A DNA stretch of 64,000 bases from Protula sp. h YS-2021 (Eukaryota; Annelida; Polychaeta; Sabellida; Serpulidae): the NCBI GenBank assembly GCA_949752745.1, contig OX457031.1, positions 1,556,765-1,620,764 of the forward strand, read 5' to 3'. The translations under genes and the position numbers were made by a program. Below, in pieces: positions 24,480 through 32,748 of the stretch. Under the pieces are notes generated by a model, which saw only the letters and a program-made list of their open reading frames with translations, did no database searches and had not been told where the DNA came from. Numbering within the stretch: position 1 is the stretch's first letter; each line of letters starts with the position of its first letter.

Positions 24480-25283
24480 CCCCCCCCCTCGAAATTGTGA
24501 TTTTTGCATATTTATCCGTTTCAGACGATTCTGAACATTTTTCATTTTTTTTTGGGTCGACCACCCCCCCCCTCGAAATTGTGATTTTTGTATATTTATC
24601 CGTTTCAGACGATTCTGAACATTTTTCATTTTTTTTTTTTTTTTGGGTCGACCACCCCCCCCCCCCTCGAAATTGTGATTTTTGTATATTTATCCGTTTC
24701 AGACGATTCTGAACATTTTTCATTTTTTCGGTCGACCGACCCCCCCCCCCCTCGAAATTGTGATTTTTGTATATTTATCCGTTTCAGACGATTCTGAACA
24801 TTTTTCATTTTTTGGGTTGACCGACCCCCCCCCCCCTCGAAATTGTGATTTTTGCATATTTATCCGTTTCAGACGATTCTGAACATTTTTCATTTTTTGG
24901 GTCGACCGCCCCCCCCCCTCGAAATTGTGATTTTTGCATATTTATCCGTTTCAGACGATTCTGAACATTTTTCATTTTTTTTGGGTCGACCCCCCCCCCC
25001 TCGAAATTGTGATTTTTGCATATTTATCCGTTTCAGACGATTCTGAACATTTTTCATTTTTTGGGTCGACCGACCCCCCCCCCCCCCTCGAAATTGTGAT
25101 TTTTGCATATTTATCCGTTTCAGACGATTCTGAACATTTTTCATTTTTTGGGTCGACCCCCCCCCCCTCGAAATTGTGATTTTTGCATATTTATCCGTTT
25201 CAGACGATTCTGAACATTTTTCATTTTTTTTTGGGTCGACCGACCCCCCCCCCCCTCGAAATTGTGATTTTTGCATATTTATC
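24480..25283 (+). repeat. Polinton left subterminal array, unit about 80-90 bp
   Basis: Ten copies (last one partial) of a unit: poly-C tract, CTCGAAATTGTGATTTTTGC, ATATTTATCCGTTTCAGACG, ATTCTGAACATTTTTCATTT, T tract, GGGTCGACC. The C tract and T tract vary in length and cause most of the size variation. The same unit occurs in inverted orientation at 39,825-40,092 with only three copies. Long open frames across it in several frames are artefacts. Confidence 0.95.
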
Positions 25284-25346
25284 ATATCAACTTACGACAT
25301 TGATTCAGCATTTATCAACGCGAATACAATTTGGGCAGTTGAGCTC

Positions 25347-25502
25347 ATGTTAGTTGTAGCTGCAAGAATCATTTTACTTTATGATGATGATGTTCCAAAT
25401 AATGTATCAGACCTTGTTCGATTCAACCATGGACGAGTTGAAGTGAATTCAAAGCTTTGCAAGAAGTTTGAAAAGCTTGATTCAGCAGACAGTTGGGTAT
25501 AA
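25347..25502 (+). CDS. Possible 51-aa small ORF before the first promoter
   Basis: ATG in a weak context, then 51 codons with coding-like third positions and a charged C-terminus. Its TAA stop lies inside the TATA box at 25,498. No family recognised. It may be an upstream peptide, the remnant of a decayed gene, or chance. Confidence 0.25.
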   Translation: MLVVAARIILLYDDDVPNNVSDLVRFNHGRVEVNSKLCKKFEKLDSADSWV

Positions 25503-25504
25503 AA
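25498..25504 (+). promoter_or_regulatory. TATA box for the leftmost Polinton gene
   Basis: TATAAAA in the context GTTGGGTATAAAAGGGAGTG, 85 bp before the strong-context ATG at 25,583. Flanking this box are three copies of CTCAGCAGA-type sequence (25,483, 25,511 and 25,535), also found beside the TATA boxes of the polymerase promoter. RNA polymerase II use is inferred. Confidence 0.7.
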
Positions 25505-25582
25505 GGGAGTGAACTCAGCAGAGTGAAGTCATTTCTCAGCAGACAGTTGGAGGGAGTGGATCATCAATACATTGTTGCAGCC

Positions 25583-26230
25583 ATGGAGAACAAGACAAGC
25601 AACGCAACGCAGCGCAGCAGCAGCTTTAAAATTAGTGCCAACTTAACCATTACTGTGGAGCATGGAGAATATGGGCCATTTCTACGCATCACACGTGGAG
25701 AGAGATGGTGTGCTTATTCACCATCTTTGTGGAAGATTGTGTGCCAGAGCTTGAAAAATTTACGCGACATTGGCTTCAAACTATACTTAACGCAAACGAA
25801 GTGGCTTGAAGTCATTTCATACTTGGATATGCGCTATGTGAGTTTTGTGCGCACGTCACGGTTTGAAGGGAAAGAATACACACATCACATCAACATGAAT
25901 GATGGTGAATGGGAGACACTGCTTCAGGAGATGGACAACATCAACTCAGCCCTATCACCATGTGAGGAATGTCATGACAAGAAAACGATCATCAAGCTGC
26001 AAAAGGATGGTCGGATGAAGGTGTCAAAGCTATCCAAGAAAAGACTGACTGAAGTTCAGTTGGAGAACATGAATGTGCAAAATCAACTTGGACTTACCTG
26101 CGAGTATTGTGGTGCTTGTGCATATGTGGAGGATTATCATTGCCACTGCCACAAGTATAATTGCAAGTTGTGTGAACCAAACAACTTCTGCGGCAAGTGT
26201 GGAGTATTTAAAGTCAGTGAAGCAAAGTAA
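25583..26230 (+). CDS. PC4-like, Cys-rich Polinton protein (215 aa)
   Basis: I chose the ATG at 25,583 because it has an excellent Kozak context (GCAGCCATGG) and lies after the TATA box; the frame opens further upstream, in front of the promoter. Residues 15-62 and 64-118 look like two related modules. The second (KLYLTQ...DMRYVSF...HINMNDGEWETLL) resembles the proteins at 33,560-33,931 and 33,834-34,178 and, more distantly, the PC4 single-strand-binding fold. Residues 127-206 carry a Cys cluster (CEEC, CEYCGAC, CHCH, CKLC, CGKC), probably zinc-binding. A nucleic-acid-binding regulator is plausible but not shown. Confidence 0.7.
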   Translation: MENKTSNATQRSSSFKISANLTITVEHGEYGPFLRITRGERWCAYSPSLWKIVCQSLKNLRDIGFKLYLTQTKWLEVISYLDMRYVSFVRTSRFEGKEYTHHINMNDGEWETLLQEMDNINSALSPCEECHDKKTIIKLQKDGRMKVSKLSKKRLTEVQLENMNVQNQLGLTCEYCGACAYVEDYHCHCHKYNCKLCEPNNFCGKCGVFKVSEAK

Positions 26231-26257
26231 AAAGCTCACAAGACACACTGAATCAAG

Positions 26258-26748
26258 ATGGATGCATGTTTTAAAAATGCTTATGTTGACTTGATGATTG
26301 CTAAACTTGCTTGCTGTGGCACTCCAGACTATCAACTTTATCATTTGGATGCTTTTTGGGATGTTGTACATCATAGTCTTGATGTGATTGAACTGCATTC
26401 AAGATTTCTTGGAGAATGTCATAAAATTGGAATAGAAGAAGATCCTGACTTTGACTTTGATTCTGCACTTTATTCTGCTCGTACTGATGTTGAAGTATAT
26501 TTCACCGTAGTGGATCATTTGAGAGATTGTTGTAAAGAAGAAGAGGAAACCGAGCAGCTTTATCAGGTAAGAGAACCTTTTAATCATCTTTGTAACAACA
26601 TAGTGAATTGATAACAATGTTTTTCTTACTAGCAAATTTAGTTTTATGTGAGTGGTTTCAACGTAAACAAAGAAAGAACATGATAGAAGAGGCAGCAAAT
26701 ATATTAAAAGATATATTATTACAGGAAGAAACCGACATGTCAGAATAA
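26258..26748 (+). CDS. Unknown small Polinton protein, probably spliced
   Basis: Exon 1, 26,258-26,566, ends TATCAG at a consensus donor (CAG|GTAAGA). Exon 2, 26,725-26,748, follows ATATTATTACAG and continues in frame for seven codons to TAA. Spliced length is 110 aa; unspliced reading stops at 26,611 (117 aa). The product is acidic, Cys-containing and probably helical, and ends in a Glu-rich segment. No family recognised. It sits in the early left cluster between the PC4-like gene and the next unknown gene, 27 bp after the former. Confidence 0.5.
26567..26724 (+). other. Candidate intron, 158 bp
   Basis: GTAAGA donor and TTATTACAG acceptor, AT-rich interior, phase 0 on both sides. Retaining it adds 15 codons and a different C-terminus. 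Confidence 0.5.
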
Positions 26749-26948
26749 AGAAACAAAGTCAACATGGAGAATCTTGTTGTGTGAGACTTGATGTGCAGAC
26801 GTGTGAACATGGAGAAGTGTGTTAAGTGAACAGCAACTGGAAAAAACTTGCTGAACTTGACAGACTTGTGCTACATTGCCGGAGCAGCATAACTTGCTAA
26901 ACCTGACAGACTTGTGCTGCATTGATTCAAGACCCACAAGACTGCATA

Positions 26949-27281
26949 ATGGCGGACATGACACTGAGACAATATATTGTGCAAAAAGCTTATTGTGAAG
27001 AAATGTTATCCGCTGTAAAAAAGTTTGCTTATTTAGTCTGTCCTGCTTGCCAACTTGAAGAGTGTTCAGAACATACTTGTCATTTTGCATGTGTTTATAC
27101 ATATTGGAATGAAGCTAAATATTACATTCATTTAGATAAAGTGTTAGAGAATGCAAATCAACGTTGTGAGAAATATGGTGTAGATGCTATTACATTGGAT
27201 GAACTCAGTCATTGGTTAATGTTCATTGAAGACCAATGGTCTCCAGTGATTCATACCATTGTATCCATACTTGATCTGTAA
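26949..27281 (+). CDS. Unknown small Polinton protein, 110 aa
   Basis: I chose the ATG at 26,949 (ATAATGGCGGACATG; A at -3, G at +4) over an upstream ATG at 26,922. The product is mostly helical-looking, with Cys and His residues in the middle (CPACQLEECSEHTCHFAC), which could bind zinc, and two Trp-containing helices near the C-terminus. It resembles the preceding small protein in size and composition, and the two may be diverged paralogues, but I cannot align them firmly. Role unknown. Confidence 0.5.
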   Translation: MADMTLRQYIVQKAYCEEMLSAVKKFAYLVCPACQLEECSEHTCHFACVYTYWNEAKYYIHLDKVLENANQRCEKYGVDAITLDELSHWLMFIEDQWSPVIHTIVSILDL

Positions 27282-27414
27282 ATATATGTTAGTTATAAAT
27301 ACATGTTAGTTATAAATACATGTTAGTTAAGTTACTATATTAGTTAAGTGATGTTGGTTGAGTTATAAAATAAAAGCTGTTCTGTTGAGAAGGTGGTTTT
27401 CATTCGGTGTGACC
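27282..27414 (+). promoter_or_regulatory. Spacer with AATAAA and TATA before the integrase
   Basis: Three copies of ATGTTAGTTATAAATAC-like sequence and a TATTAGTTAAGT motif lead into TATAAAA (27,364-27,370), which overlaps AATAAA (27,369-27,374). It can serve as the 3' end of the left cluster, as promoter of the integrase block, or both. A similar TATTAGTTAAGT plus AATAAA pair follows the protease at 33,183-33,260. Confidence 0.5.
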
Positions 27415-28515
27415 ATGTCGACGTGGAAAGACTACTTGACCAATATTTACTTCAAACCTGGACAGCCTGGAGCATTTGCTGGTCCTTACAAACTGTATCA
27501 CATCTTACGAAAACATAATCAACCAGTCACACATTCACAAGTGAAGAAATGGCTACAGGATCAAGATGCTTTCAGTTTACTCCAACCTGTCAAATACAGG
27601 TTCAAAAGACAACGTGTGATTACACGTGGCATTGATGATATGTGGGATATTGACTTGGCTGATATGGGAAACATAGCTCCCTATAATGATGACATACGCT
27701 TTTTACTCATTGTCATTGATGTGTTTTCCAAATATGTTTGGGTACAGCCAATACCTAATAAATCACATACCAGCGTCATACAAGCTTTCCAAAAGATTTT
27801 TCATGACACACGACGAAGACCGCGAACTCTAAGGTCTGATAAAGGAACAGAATTTAAAAACAGATGGGTAAAAGCATTTTTGAAGAAAGAAGGCATTCAT
27901 GCTTATACCACAAAGAATGAAACCAAAGCCAACTTTGCTGAAAGAGTCATTCGTACTCTGAAGGGAATGATGTATCGGTATTTTCTACATAATCAAACTT
28001 ACCGTTACTTAGACATTCTTCCAGACTTGGTGTACAATTACAACCATAGACCTCATGGTTCTCTTCCTAATAAATATGCTCCAGCCGAGATTCGTAAAGA
28101 CAACGAATCAAAAGTGTGGAAGTATATGTATGTCGACAAACTGAAATTGAAACCGAAGAAGAAGAAGTATAAATTTAACATTGGCAATCATGTTCGCATT
28201 TCCCACATTAAATATGTGTTTCAACGCGATTATCACATCAAATGGACGCAAGAAGTCTTCATTGTCACACATCGTTGTAAGAAGCAAGGAATACATTTGT
28301 ATCGTGTGAAAGACGTTTTAGACGAAGATATTGATGGCCATTTCTATGAAGAAGAACTACAGAAAGTGACCAAAGATATTGAATCTGTGTATAGAATTGA
28401 AAAAGTCTTGAAAACACGTAAAAGACGAGGAGGTGTGAAAGAATTATTTGTCAAGTGGTTAGGTTGGCCAAACAAGTTTAACAGTTGGGTGAAAGAAACA
28501 GACATTCAACAATGA
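27415..28515 (+). CDS. Polinton DDE integrase with C-terminal chromodomain
   Basis: 366 aa from the ATG at 27,415 (GACCATGTCG context); the frame runs upstream without another ATG. It inserts the element DNA into the host chromosome. N-terminal residues 1-70 hold a helical DNA-binding region. The retrovirus-like catalytic core holds D80 (WDIDLADM), D142 (SDKGTEF) and E176 (NFAERVIR), about 33 residues apart for the last pair. The chromodomain occupies about residues 325-365 (VYRIEKVL...FVKWLGWP...SWV), a known chromatin-targeting module. All catalytic residues are present. The stop overlaps the ATPase start by 4 bp. Confidence 0.95.
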   Translation: MSTWKDYLTNIYFKPGQPGAFAGPYKLYHILRKHNQPVTHSQVKKWLQDQDAFSLLQPVKYRFKRQRVITRGIDDMWDIDLADMGNIAPYNDDIRFLLIVIDVFSKYVWVQPIPNKSHTSVIQAFQKIFHDTRRRPRTLRSDKGTEFKNRWVKAFLKKEGIHAYTTKNETKANFAERVIRTLKGMMYRYFLHNQTYRYLDILPDLVYNYNHRPHGSLPNKYAPAEIRKDNESKVWKYMYVDKLKLKPKKKKYKFNIGNHVRISHIKYVFQRDYHIKWTQEVFIVTHRCKKQGIHLYRVKDVLDEDIDGHFYEEELQKVTKDIESVYRIEKVLKTRKRRGGVKELFVKWLGWPNKFNSWVKETDIQQ

Positions 28516-29171
28516 AGCATCCATTTACATGTTTGGTCTCTGGACCTACAGGCAGTGGCAAAACGTCTCTGGTGAAGGAAATTCTAGAACAAAAGTTGAT
28601 TCAACCCTCTCCGAAAAACATTTTATGGCTCTATGCAGCAGATCAGCCTTTGTACAAGGGAATGAAAGGCGTGGAATTTTACCAAGGCATTCCAGATGAC
28701 ATTGAAGAGCGTTTTAACCCGAAGAAACCAAACTTACTTATCATTGATGACTTAATGACGAAATGTCATAGTGATGAGCGTATGACACGTCTCTTTAGTG
28801 TTGGTAGCAGTCATCAAAATCTAAGCATTATCTTTATTGTACATAATTTATTCCATCATGGGAAAGAGATGCGAAATATTAGTTTGAATACACATTATAT
28901 CATTCTGTTTAAAAATCCGAGAGACAGTCAACAAATTAGTACATTAGCACGACAAATGTATCCTGGAAGATCTCAATTTCTCATAGAAGCCTATCAAGAT
29001 GCTACTAGCAAACCTCATGGTTATTTATTCATTGATTTAAAACCAAAGACAAATGATCAACTACGTATTCGTACAGGCATTTTACCAAAAGATACACATT
29101 ATGTCTATATTGATAAAGCAGTGTATGAACAAGAACCAACTCATTTAACCATTCGCAGTCAAGATGTTTAA
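28512..29171 (+). CDS. Polinton genome-packaging ATPase (A32/FtsK-HerA type)
   Basis: 219 aa. I chose the ATG at 28,512, which forms an ATGA overlap with the integrase stop. Walker A GPTGSGKTS lies at residues 11-19 and Walker B LLIIDD at 75-80, followed by a polar sensor in IVHNLFH (about 109-115). This family of viral packaging motors pumps the linear genome into preformed capsids. Size and motifs are typical of Polintons. Its C-terminal part (TGILPKD...) is also conserved in relatives. It is followed by the 108-aa gene with an 8-bp overlap. Confidence 0.93.
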   Translation: MKHPFTCLVSGPTGSGKTSLVKEILEQKLIQPSPKNILWLYAADQPLYKGMKGVEFYQGIPDDIEERFNPKKPNLLIIDDLMTKCHSDERMTRLFSVGSSHQNLSIIFIVHNLFHHGKEMRNISLNTHYIILFKNPRDSQQISTLARQMYPGRSQFLIEAYQDATSKPHGYLFIDLKPKTNDQLRIRTGILPKDTHYVYIDKAVYEQEPTHLTIRSQDV

Positions 29172-29490
29172 ACGTATTCGAGCGAACCAGCCGTTTCTTC
29201 ATTTGCTTGCACGCAGTAGGCCTAAACGACGTAAATCCTTGCTACAGCAAGCTACAAAAGAGGAATTAACAAGCTTGTTTGAAATTTGTTTGAATATATT
29301 GCAAGGACATTTACCCTTAAGCTCAAAACGGTTTAAGGAATTTAAACGTGAACGTCATACGCTTCGTACTCTAGCAGATAAGAAGATATCCCTTCGACGA
29401 AAAAAGAAGTTGATTAATCAGAAAGGAGGATTCATTGGAGTTATTGCTAGATTGGCATTGCCCTTGTTAGCCAAACTACTGCTAAAATGA
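29164..29490 (+). CDS. Small basic Polinton protein with hydrophobic tail
   Basis: 108 aa, strongly basic (RSRPKRRKS, LRRKKKL), with a helical middle and a C-terminal hydrophobic segment after a Gly-Gly pair (KGGFIGVIARLALPLLAKLL). Proteins with this layout recur beside the ATPase in Polintons. The tail suggests a membrane-active or capsid-internal DNA-condensing peptide (inference from composition). It overlaps the ATPase gene by 8 bp and the next gene by 4 bp (ATGA). Confidence 0.7.
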   Translation: MFKRIRANQPFLHLLARSRPKRRKSLLQQATKEELTSLFEICLNILQGHLPLSSKRFKEFKRERHTLRTLADKKISLRRKKKLINQKGGFIGVIARLALPLLAKLLLK

Positions 29491-30056
29491 AACATACGAT
29501 GAAAATGGTCCTCATTCCTGAATATGAATATAAAATGTTGCTAGAAAAGAAAAATGATATCAAAACGAAAGTGAATAAACTTTTACGTGGGAAACGAACA
29601 CGTGAAAAGGCTATAGAAATGTCTCAACTTCTTGGCCGTCATTTACGAACAAGTCAGTCTAGGCAGCAAAAGCCCTCATCATCATCATCACCACCTGAAA
29701 AGCCAGAAAAGCTAGTGTTAAGTCATTTTCAACCTATCTATCATGGAAAAATAACACAACTTTTAGCCGAACTGAAGAAATATGGTACGACATGGTCAGA
29801 GAAGAATGAACTTGTGTTGAAAACGGGCGATATTATAGCAAATTCCAACATGGTTGATTTGATGAAAGAAGCATTGGTGGCGACAAGAAGAAAAGAACGA
29901 GTCAAACCACATGGTTGGCATCCGTTTATCCAGGAAATTGTTGATGCGAATATTCCAAAAACAATGTTTAGTAAAAAGACCACTCGTGACGACATTACAA
30001 CAGAAATGAAACAACGTCAACAAAGACAGTTTCCTGAAGGATGGGAAAATTTTTAA
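29487..30056 (+). CDS. Conserved Polinton protein of unknown function (189 aa)
   Basis: Starts MKHTMKMVLIPEYEY; the first ATG overlaps the previous stop, and a second ATG follows three codons later. An N-terminal helical basic segment is followed by a Ser/Pro-rich linker (about residues 60-75). A C-terminal domain of about 110 residues has Trp at both ends (KYGTTWSEKNEL, HGWHPFIQ, PEGWENF). I recall this layout in Polinton gene blocks between ATPase and capsid genes, but know no function. A virion or assembly role is inferred from position only. Confidence 0.65.
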   Translation: MKHTMKMVLIPEYEYKMLLEKKNDIKTKVNKLLRGKRTREKAIEMSQLLGRHLRTSQSRQQKPSSSSSPPEKPEKLVLSHFQPIYHGKITQLLAELKKYGTTWSEKNELVLKTGDIIANSNMVDLMKEALVATRRKERVKPHGWHPFIQEIVDANIPKTMFSKKTTRDDITTEMKQRQQRQFPEGWENF

Positions 30057-30250
30057 CATGGCTGAAAGAGCTATGTTGTTGTTGCCAAGAAGATAAACCA
30101 ACTATTCCTGTAAAAATAAGATGTACAAGCGCGTGTTGTGAAGGAGAAATAAAAGACCATGTGAATGAGGATGAGATTTGGCATACTTGGTCGAATGGCG
30201 CGCGCTATCGTGAAGTATATAGACAACGTCAACGCACCTATACCATTTAG
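30041..30250 (+). CDS. Short Cys-rich, possibly acylated protein (69 aa)
   Basis: Starts MGKFLTWLKELCCCC: Gly at position 2, then four consecutive Cys after a short amphipathic stretch. This arrangement suggests N-myristoylation with neighbouring palmitoylation, hence membrane attachment. A second Cys pair (SACC) and an acidic/Trp segment follow. It overlaps the upstream gene by 16 bp and ends 8 bp before the minor capsid gene. No family recognised. Acylation is inference. Confidence 0.55.
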   Translation: MGKFLTWLKELCCCCQEDKPTIPVKIRCTSACCEGEIKDHVNEDEIWHTWSNGARYREVYRQRQRTYTI

Positions 30251-30258
30251 TTCCCATC

Positions 30259-31020
30259 ATGGAGTCGACAAGCTTTTACATCACTTTGCCTAGCAATGCG
30301 AGTATGACCTATTATCCCAACAACAAGGCTTCGTATTATCAAATTCGTATGCCTCGAACCATCTATCTGAATGGAAAATATGAAGTGGCTTTAGCTGAAA
30401 TTCAATATCCACATACATGGACAACGATGAGACATGACATGGACTATTCTATTCAGTATCGACAACAACCACTGACAGAGACACTTGAGACTATTAATAT
30501 TCCTTATGGCTACTATAGATCCATACAAGAAATATGTCAGGCAGTGAATGAAGAAGCGACTAATTCTATGAAAGATGAACTTAAAGAAGCTATTCGGATA
30601 AAGTATGATAAGATTAGACGACGTGTTTTTCTATTTCTAAATTATGGCTTTGAAGTGTCCTTTTCCGCTGGATTAGCTGAGATTTTAGGATTTATCCCAG
30701 ATCAATGGTATACTGAAACATGTACAGCTGACCATAAAGCGGATGTGAAACAGGGGTTTTATACACTGTATGTGTATTGTAGCATTTGTGAACCACAAGT
30801 TGTTGGTGATTATTATGTTCCCTTACTACGTTCTGTTGGCATACAAGGCCATGATGGCGATATTATCATGAAAACGTATGGCGAACCGCATTATGTTCCT
30901 GTAAACACGTCCAAATTTGACGTGATAGAAATGAATATTAAGGACGACACAGGCCATAATGTTCCATTTCAAACTGGAAAGGTGATCTGTAAACTTCATT
31001 TTCGACCAAAAGCAATATGA
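30259..31020 (+). CDS. Polinton minor capsid protein (penton, single jelly roll)
   Basis: 253 aa. The N-terminus YITLPSNASM...YYPNN and the segment YEVALAEIQYP are hallmarks of Polinton/adintovirus penton proteins, which occupy the capsid vertices. The remainder is rich in beta-strand-like patterns (RVFLFLNYG, FYTLYVYC), with a C-terminal VICKLHFRP strand as in relatives. Length is in the family's usual range. The stop forms an ATGA overlap with the next gene. Confidence 0.9.
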   Translation: MESTSFYITLPSNASMTYYPNNKASYYQIRMPRTIYLNGKYEVALAEIQYPHTWTTMRHDMDYSIQYRQQPLTETLETINIPYGYYRSIQEICQAVNEEATNSMKDELKEAIRIKYDKIRRRVFLFLNYGFEVSFSAGLAEILGFIPDQWYTETCTADHKADVKQGFYTLYVYCSICEPQVVGDYYVPLLRSVGIQGHDGDIIMKTYGEPHYVPVNTSKFDVIEMNIKDDTGHNVPFQTGKVICKLHFRPKAI

Positions 31021-31370
31021 AAGCTTATACACACGATCCGTCTGCATATCGCAACGATTTTCTTCGTCAAGTGGGCGGGGAATTACCAGGATTCAAAGGA
31101 GCGCGAATCCAATATGGCGATGGTATTGGTTCAATACTGGGATCATTGGCTCGCAAAGCTATTCCACTACTTAAGGCTGGGGCTAAGATCGTTGCGCCAC
31201 ATCTTAAGAAGGCTGCAAAGAATGTCGCGAAAGATGTGACGGGCCGAGTAGCAGAACGTGTGTTTGGTGGTGGTGATGTACATAAAAAGAGAGTGCAACC
31301 GACGAAACGTGCCAGAAGACGAAAAACAGCCAGACGGATAACATCAAAATATCGCAAAGATATCTTTTGA
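31017..31370 (+). CDS. Basic amphipathic virion protein (pVI/pVII-like position)
   Basis: 117 aa. A Gly-rich turn (YGDGIGSILGSL) leads to an amphipathic, Ala/Lys-rich helical stretch (KAIPLLKAGAKIV..HLKKAAKNVAKDV), then FGGGD and a basic C-terminus (KRARRRKTARR). Proteins of this type lie between the two capsid genes in many Polintons and resemble adenovirus core/cement proteins that bind DNA or disrupt membranes. The comparison rests on layout, not alignment. Five-residue GGG/GDVH sites could be protease targets, but I cannot confirm that. Confidence 0.7.
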   Translation: MKAYTHDPSAYRNDFLRQVGGELPGFKGARIQYGDGIGSILGSLARKAIPLLKAGAKIVAPHLKKAAKNVAKDVTGRVAERVFGGGDVHKKRVQPTKRARRRKTARRITSKYRKDIF

Positions 31371-31374
31371 AATC

Positions 31375-32748
31375 ATGTCTCTCATTCATAATCATTCGTG
31401 TGAATGTAGTCTTTCTCCATTGGAATGGTTTCACGTACCACCAACGCAAACTGCTGTAGAGAAAAGTTATAATGTTGACTATCAACCACTTACAAGCATT
31501 AGAGAAGGCGCTCCAATAGAATTCTACATTCCTGCGAGTACAGAAGAATATCTAGATTTAAAGAACAGCAAACTTCATATTGTATGTCGCATTCTAAAGG
31601 CTGATGGAACAGAGTGTGGCGCAGATGATAATGTCTCATGCATCAATGATGTGTTTAATGGGTTATGGTCTAATATTGAATTGTTTCTGAATGATCGTTT
31701 GGTTTCGCATAGCAACAATACTCATGGTTATACCAGCATTATCTCTCATCTCATCCATGATTCGGAAGAAAGTCTGCATTCTGAGCGCTCTATGCGTCTC
31801 ATGTACAAGGATACTGCTGGGTCAATGAATAGTCATGAGGTGAAAAGACCTAATCATGAACAATATGTATCCGGGTTTCATGTCAATGCCGACGGTGGTG
31901 ACTTGGCTGAGCAAGGCAATAATGGCTTACATCATCGTTATTTACATACTCGTCTTAGCCGTGATGTTATGCTCGCAGGTGGTTTAAGGATAGATTTGTT
32001 TGAGCAGGATCGTTATCTTCCGAATGGCATCAGTTTGAAATTACGTTTCCATAGACAAAAAGATGACTATGTATTGATGGCTGCAGATAATACCTATAAG
32101 GTAGAAGTGAAAGAGGCATTTTTAACCATTCGCAAAGTGAGGGTGAGTCCAGGTATTCAGTTAGGACATACAGATGCATTGATGAAAAGTCCTGCCAAGA
32201 TCATCATCACTAGAAAAGAATGTAAAGTCTTGGCCATTCCAGCAGGATTTCAGTCTTTTGTGAAAGATAACATCTTTTTGGGTCAATTACCAAATCGTAT
32301 TGTCATTGGTCTGGTTCATAATGAAGCTTTTGGTGGATCAGTATTGGGGAATCCATACAATTTTGATCATTTTAATCTGGACTATATGCAACTGTACACG
32401 GATGGTGAACCAGTTCTATCCAAACCTCTCAAGCTTGACATTACACAGAACAAATACCTGAACGCTTTTGAAACGCTTTACAAATCGTTTGATCGGTTGA
32501 ATGGTGAGAAAAGTTCCATTATAAAACGGGAAGATTGGCCTAGAGGTTATGCTTTATTTTCGTTTGACTTAACACCGGATTATGATGGTGATGATCATTT
32601 CCCCCTGATCAAGCATGGGAATTTGCGGCTAGAAATGAACTTTGCTAGGGCTTTGCAACCTACAATAAATGTCATTGTCTATGCTGAATTTGACAACATT
32701 ATTGAGATCAGTGCCAATCGCAGCATCCAATTCGACTACCAGTCATGA
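31375..32748 (+). CDS. Polinton major capsid protein (double jelly roll)
   Basis: 457 aa, the hexon-type subunit that builds the icosahedral shell. The N-terminal part has the family pattern (EWFHVPPTQTAVEKS, IEFYIPASTEEYLDL, SKLHIVCRI), followed by VFNGLWSNIELFLND and NTHGYTSIISHLI, which correspond to the first jelly roll. The second half (YNFDHFNLDYMQLYTDGEPV, YALFSFDLTPD, HGNLRLEMNFA) is equally typical. Frame intact over its whole length. It starts 4 bp after the previous stop and overlaps the protease gene by 4 bp. Confidence 0.95.
   Translation: MSLIHNHSCECSLSPLEWFHVPPTQTAVEKSYNVDYQPLTSIREGAPIEFYIPASTEEYLDLKNSKLHIVCRILKADGTECGADDNVSCINDVFNGLWSNIELFLNDRLVSHSNNTHGYTSIISHLIHDSEESLHSERSMRLMYKDTAGSMNSHEVKRPNHEQYVSGFHVNADGGDLAEQGNNGLHHRYLHTRLSRDVMLAGGLRIDLFEQDRYLPNGISLKLRFHRQKDDYVLMAADNTYKVEVKEAFLTIRKVRVSPGIQLGHTDALMKSPAKIIITRKECKVLAIPAGFQSFVKDNIFLGQLPNRIVIGLVHNEAFGGSVLGNPYNFDHFNLDYMQLYTDGEPVLSKPLKLDITQNKYLNAFETLYKSFDRLNGEKSSIIKREDWPRGYALFSFDLTPDYDGDDHFPLIKHGNLRLEMNFARALQPTINVIVYAEFDNIIEISANRSIQFDYQS

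Noticed and set aside
24380..25285. Several overlapping open frames of 60-130 codons on both strands
   Set aside because: They are produced by the stop-free subterminal repeat unit with poly-C tracts; the encoded peptides are just translated repeats.
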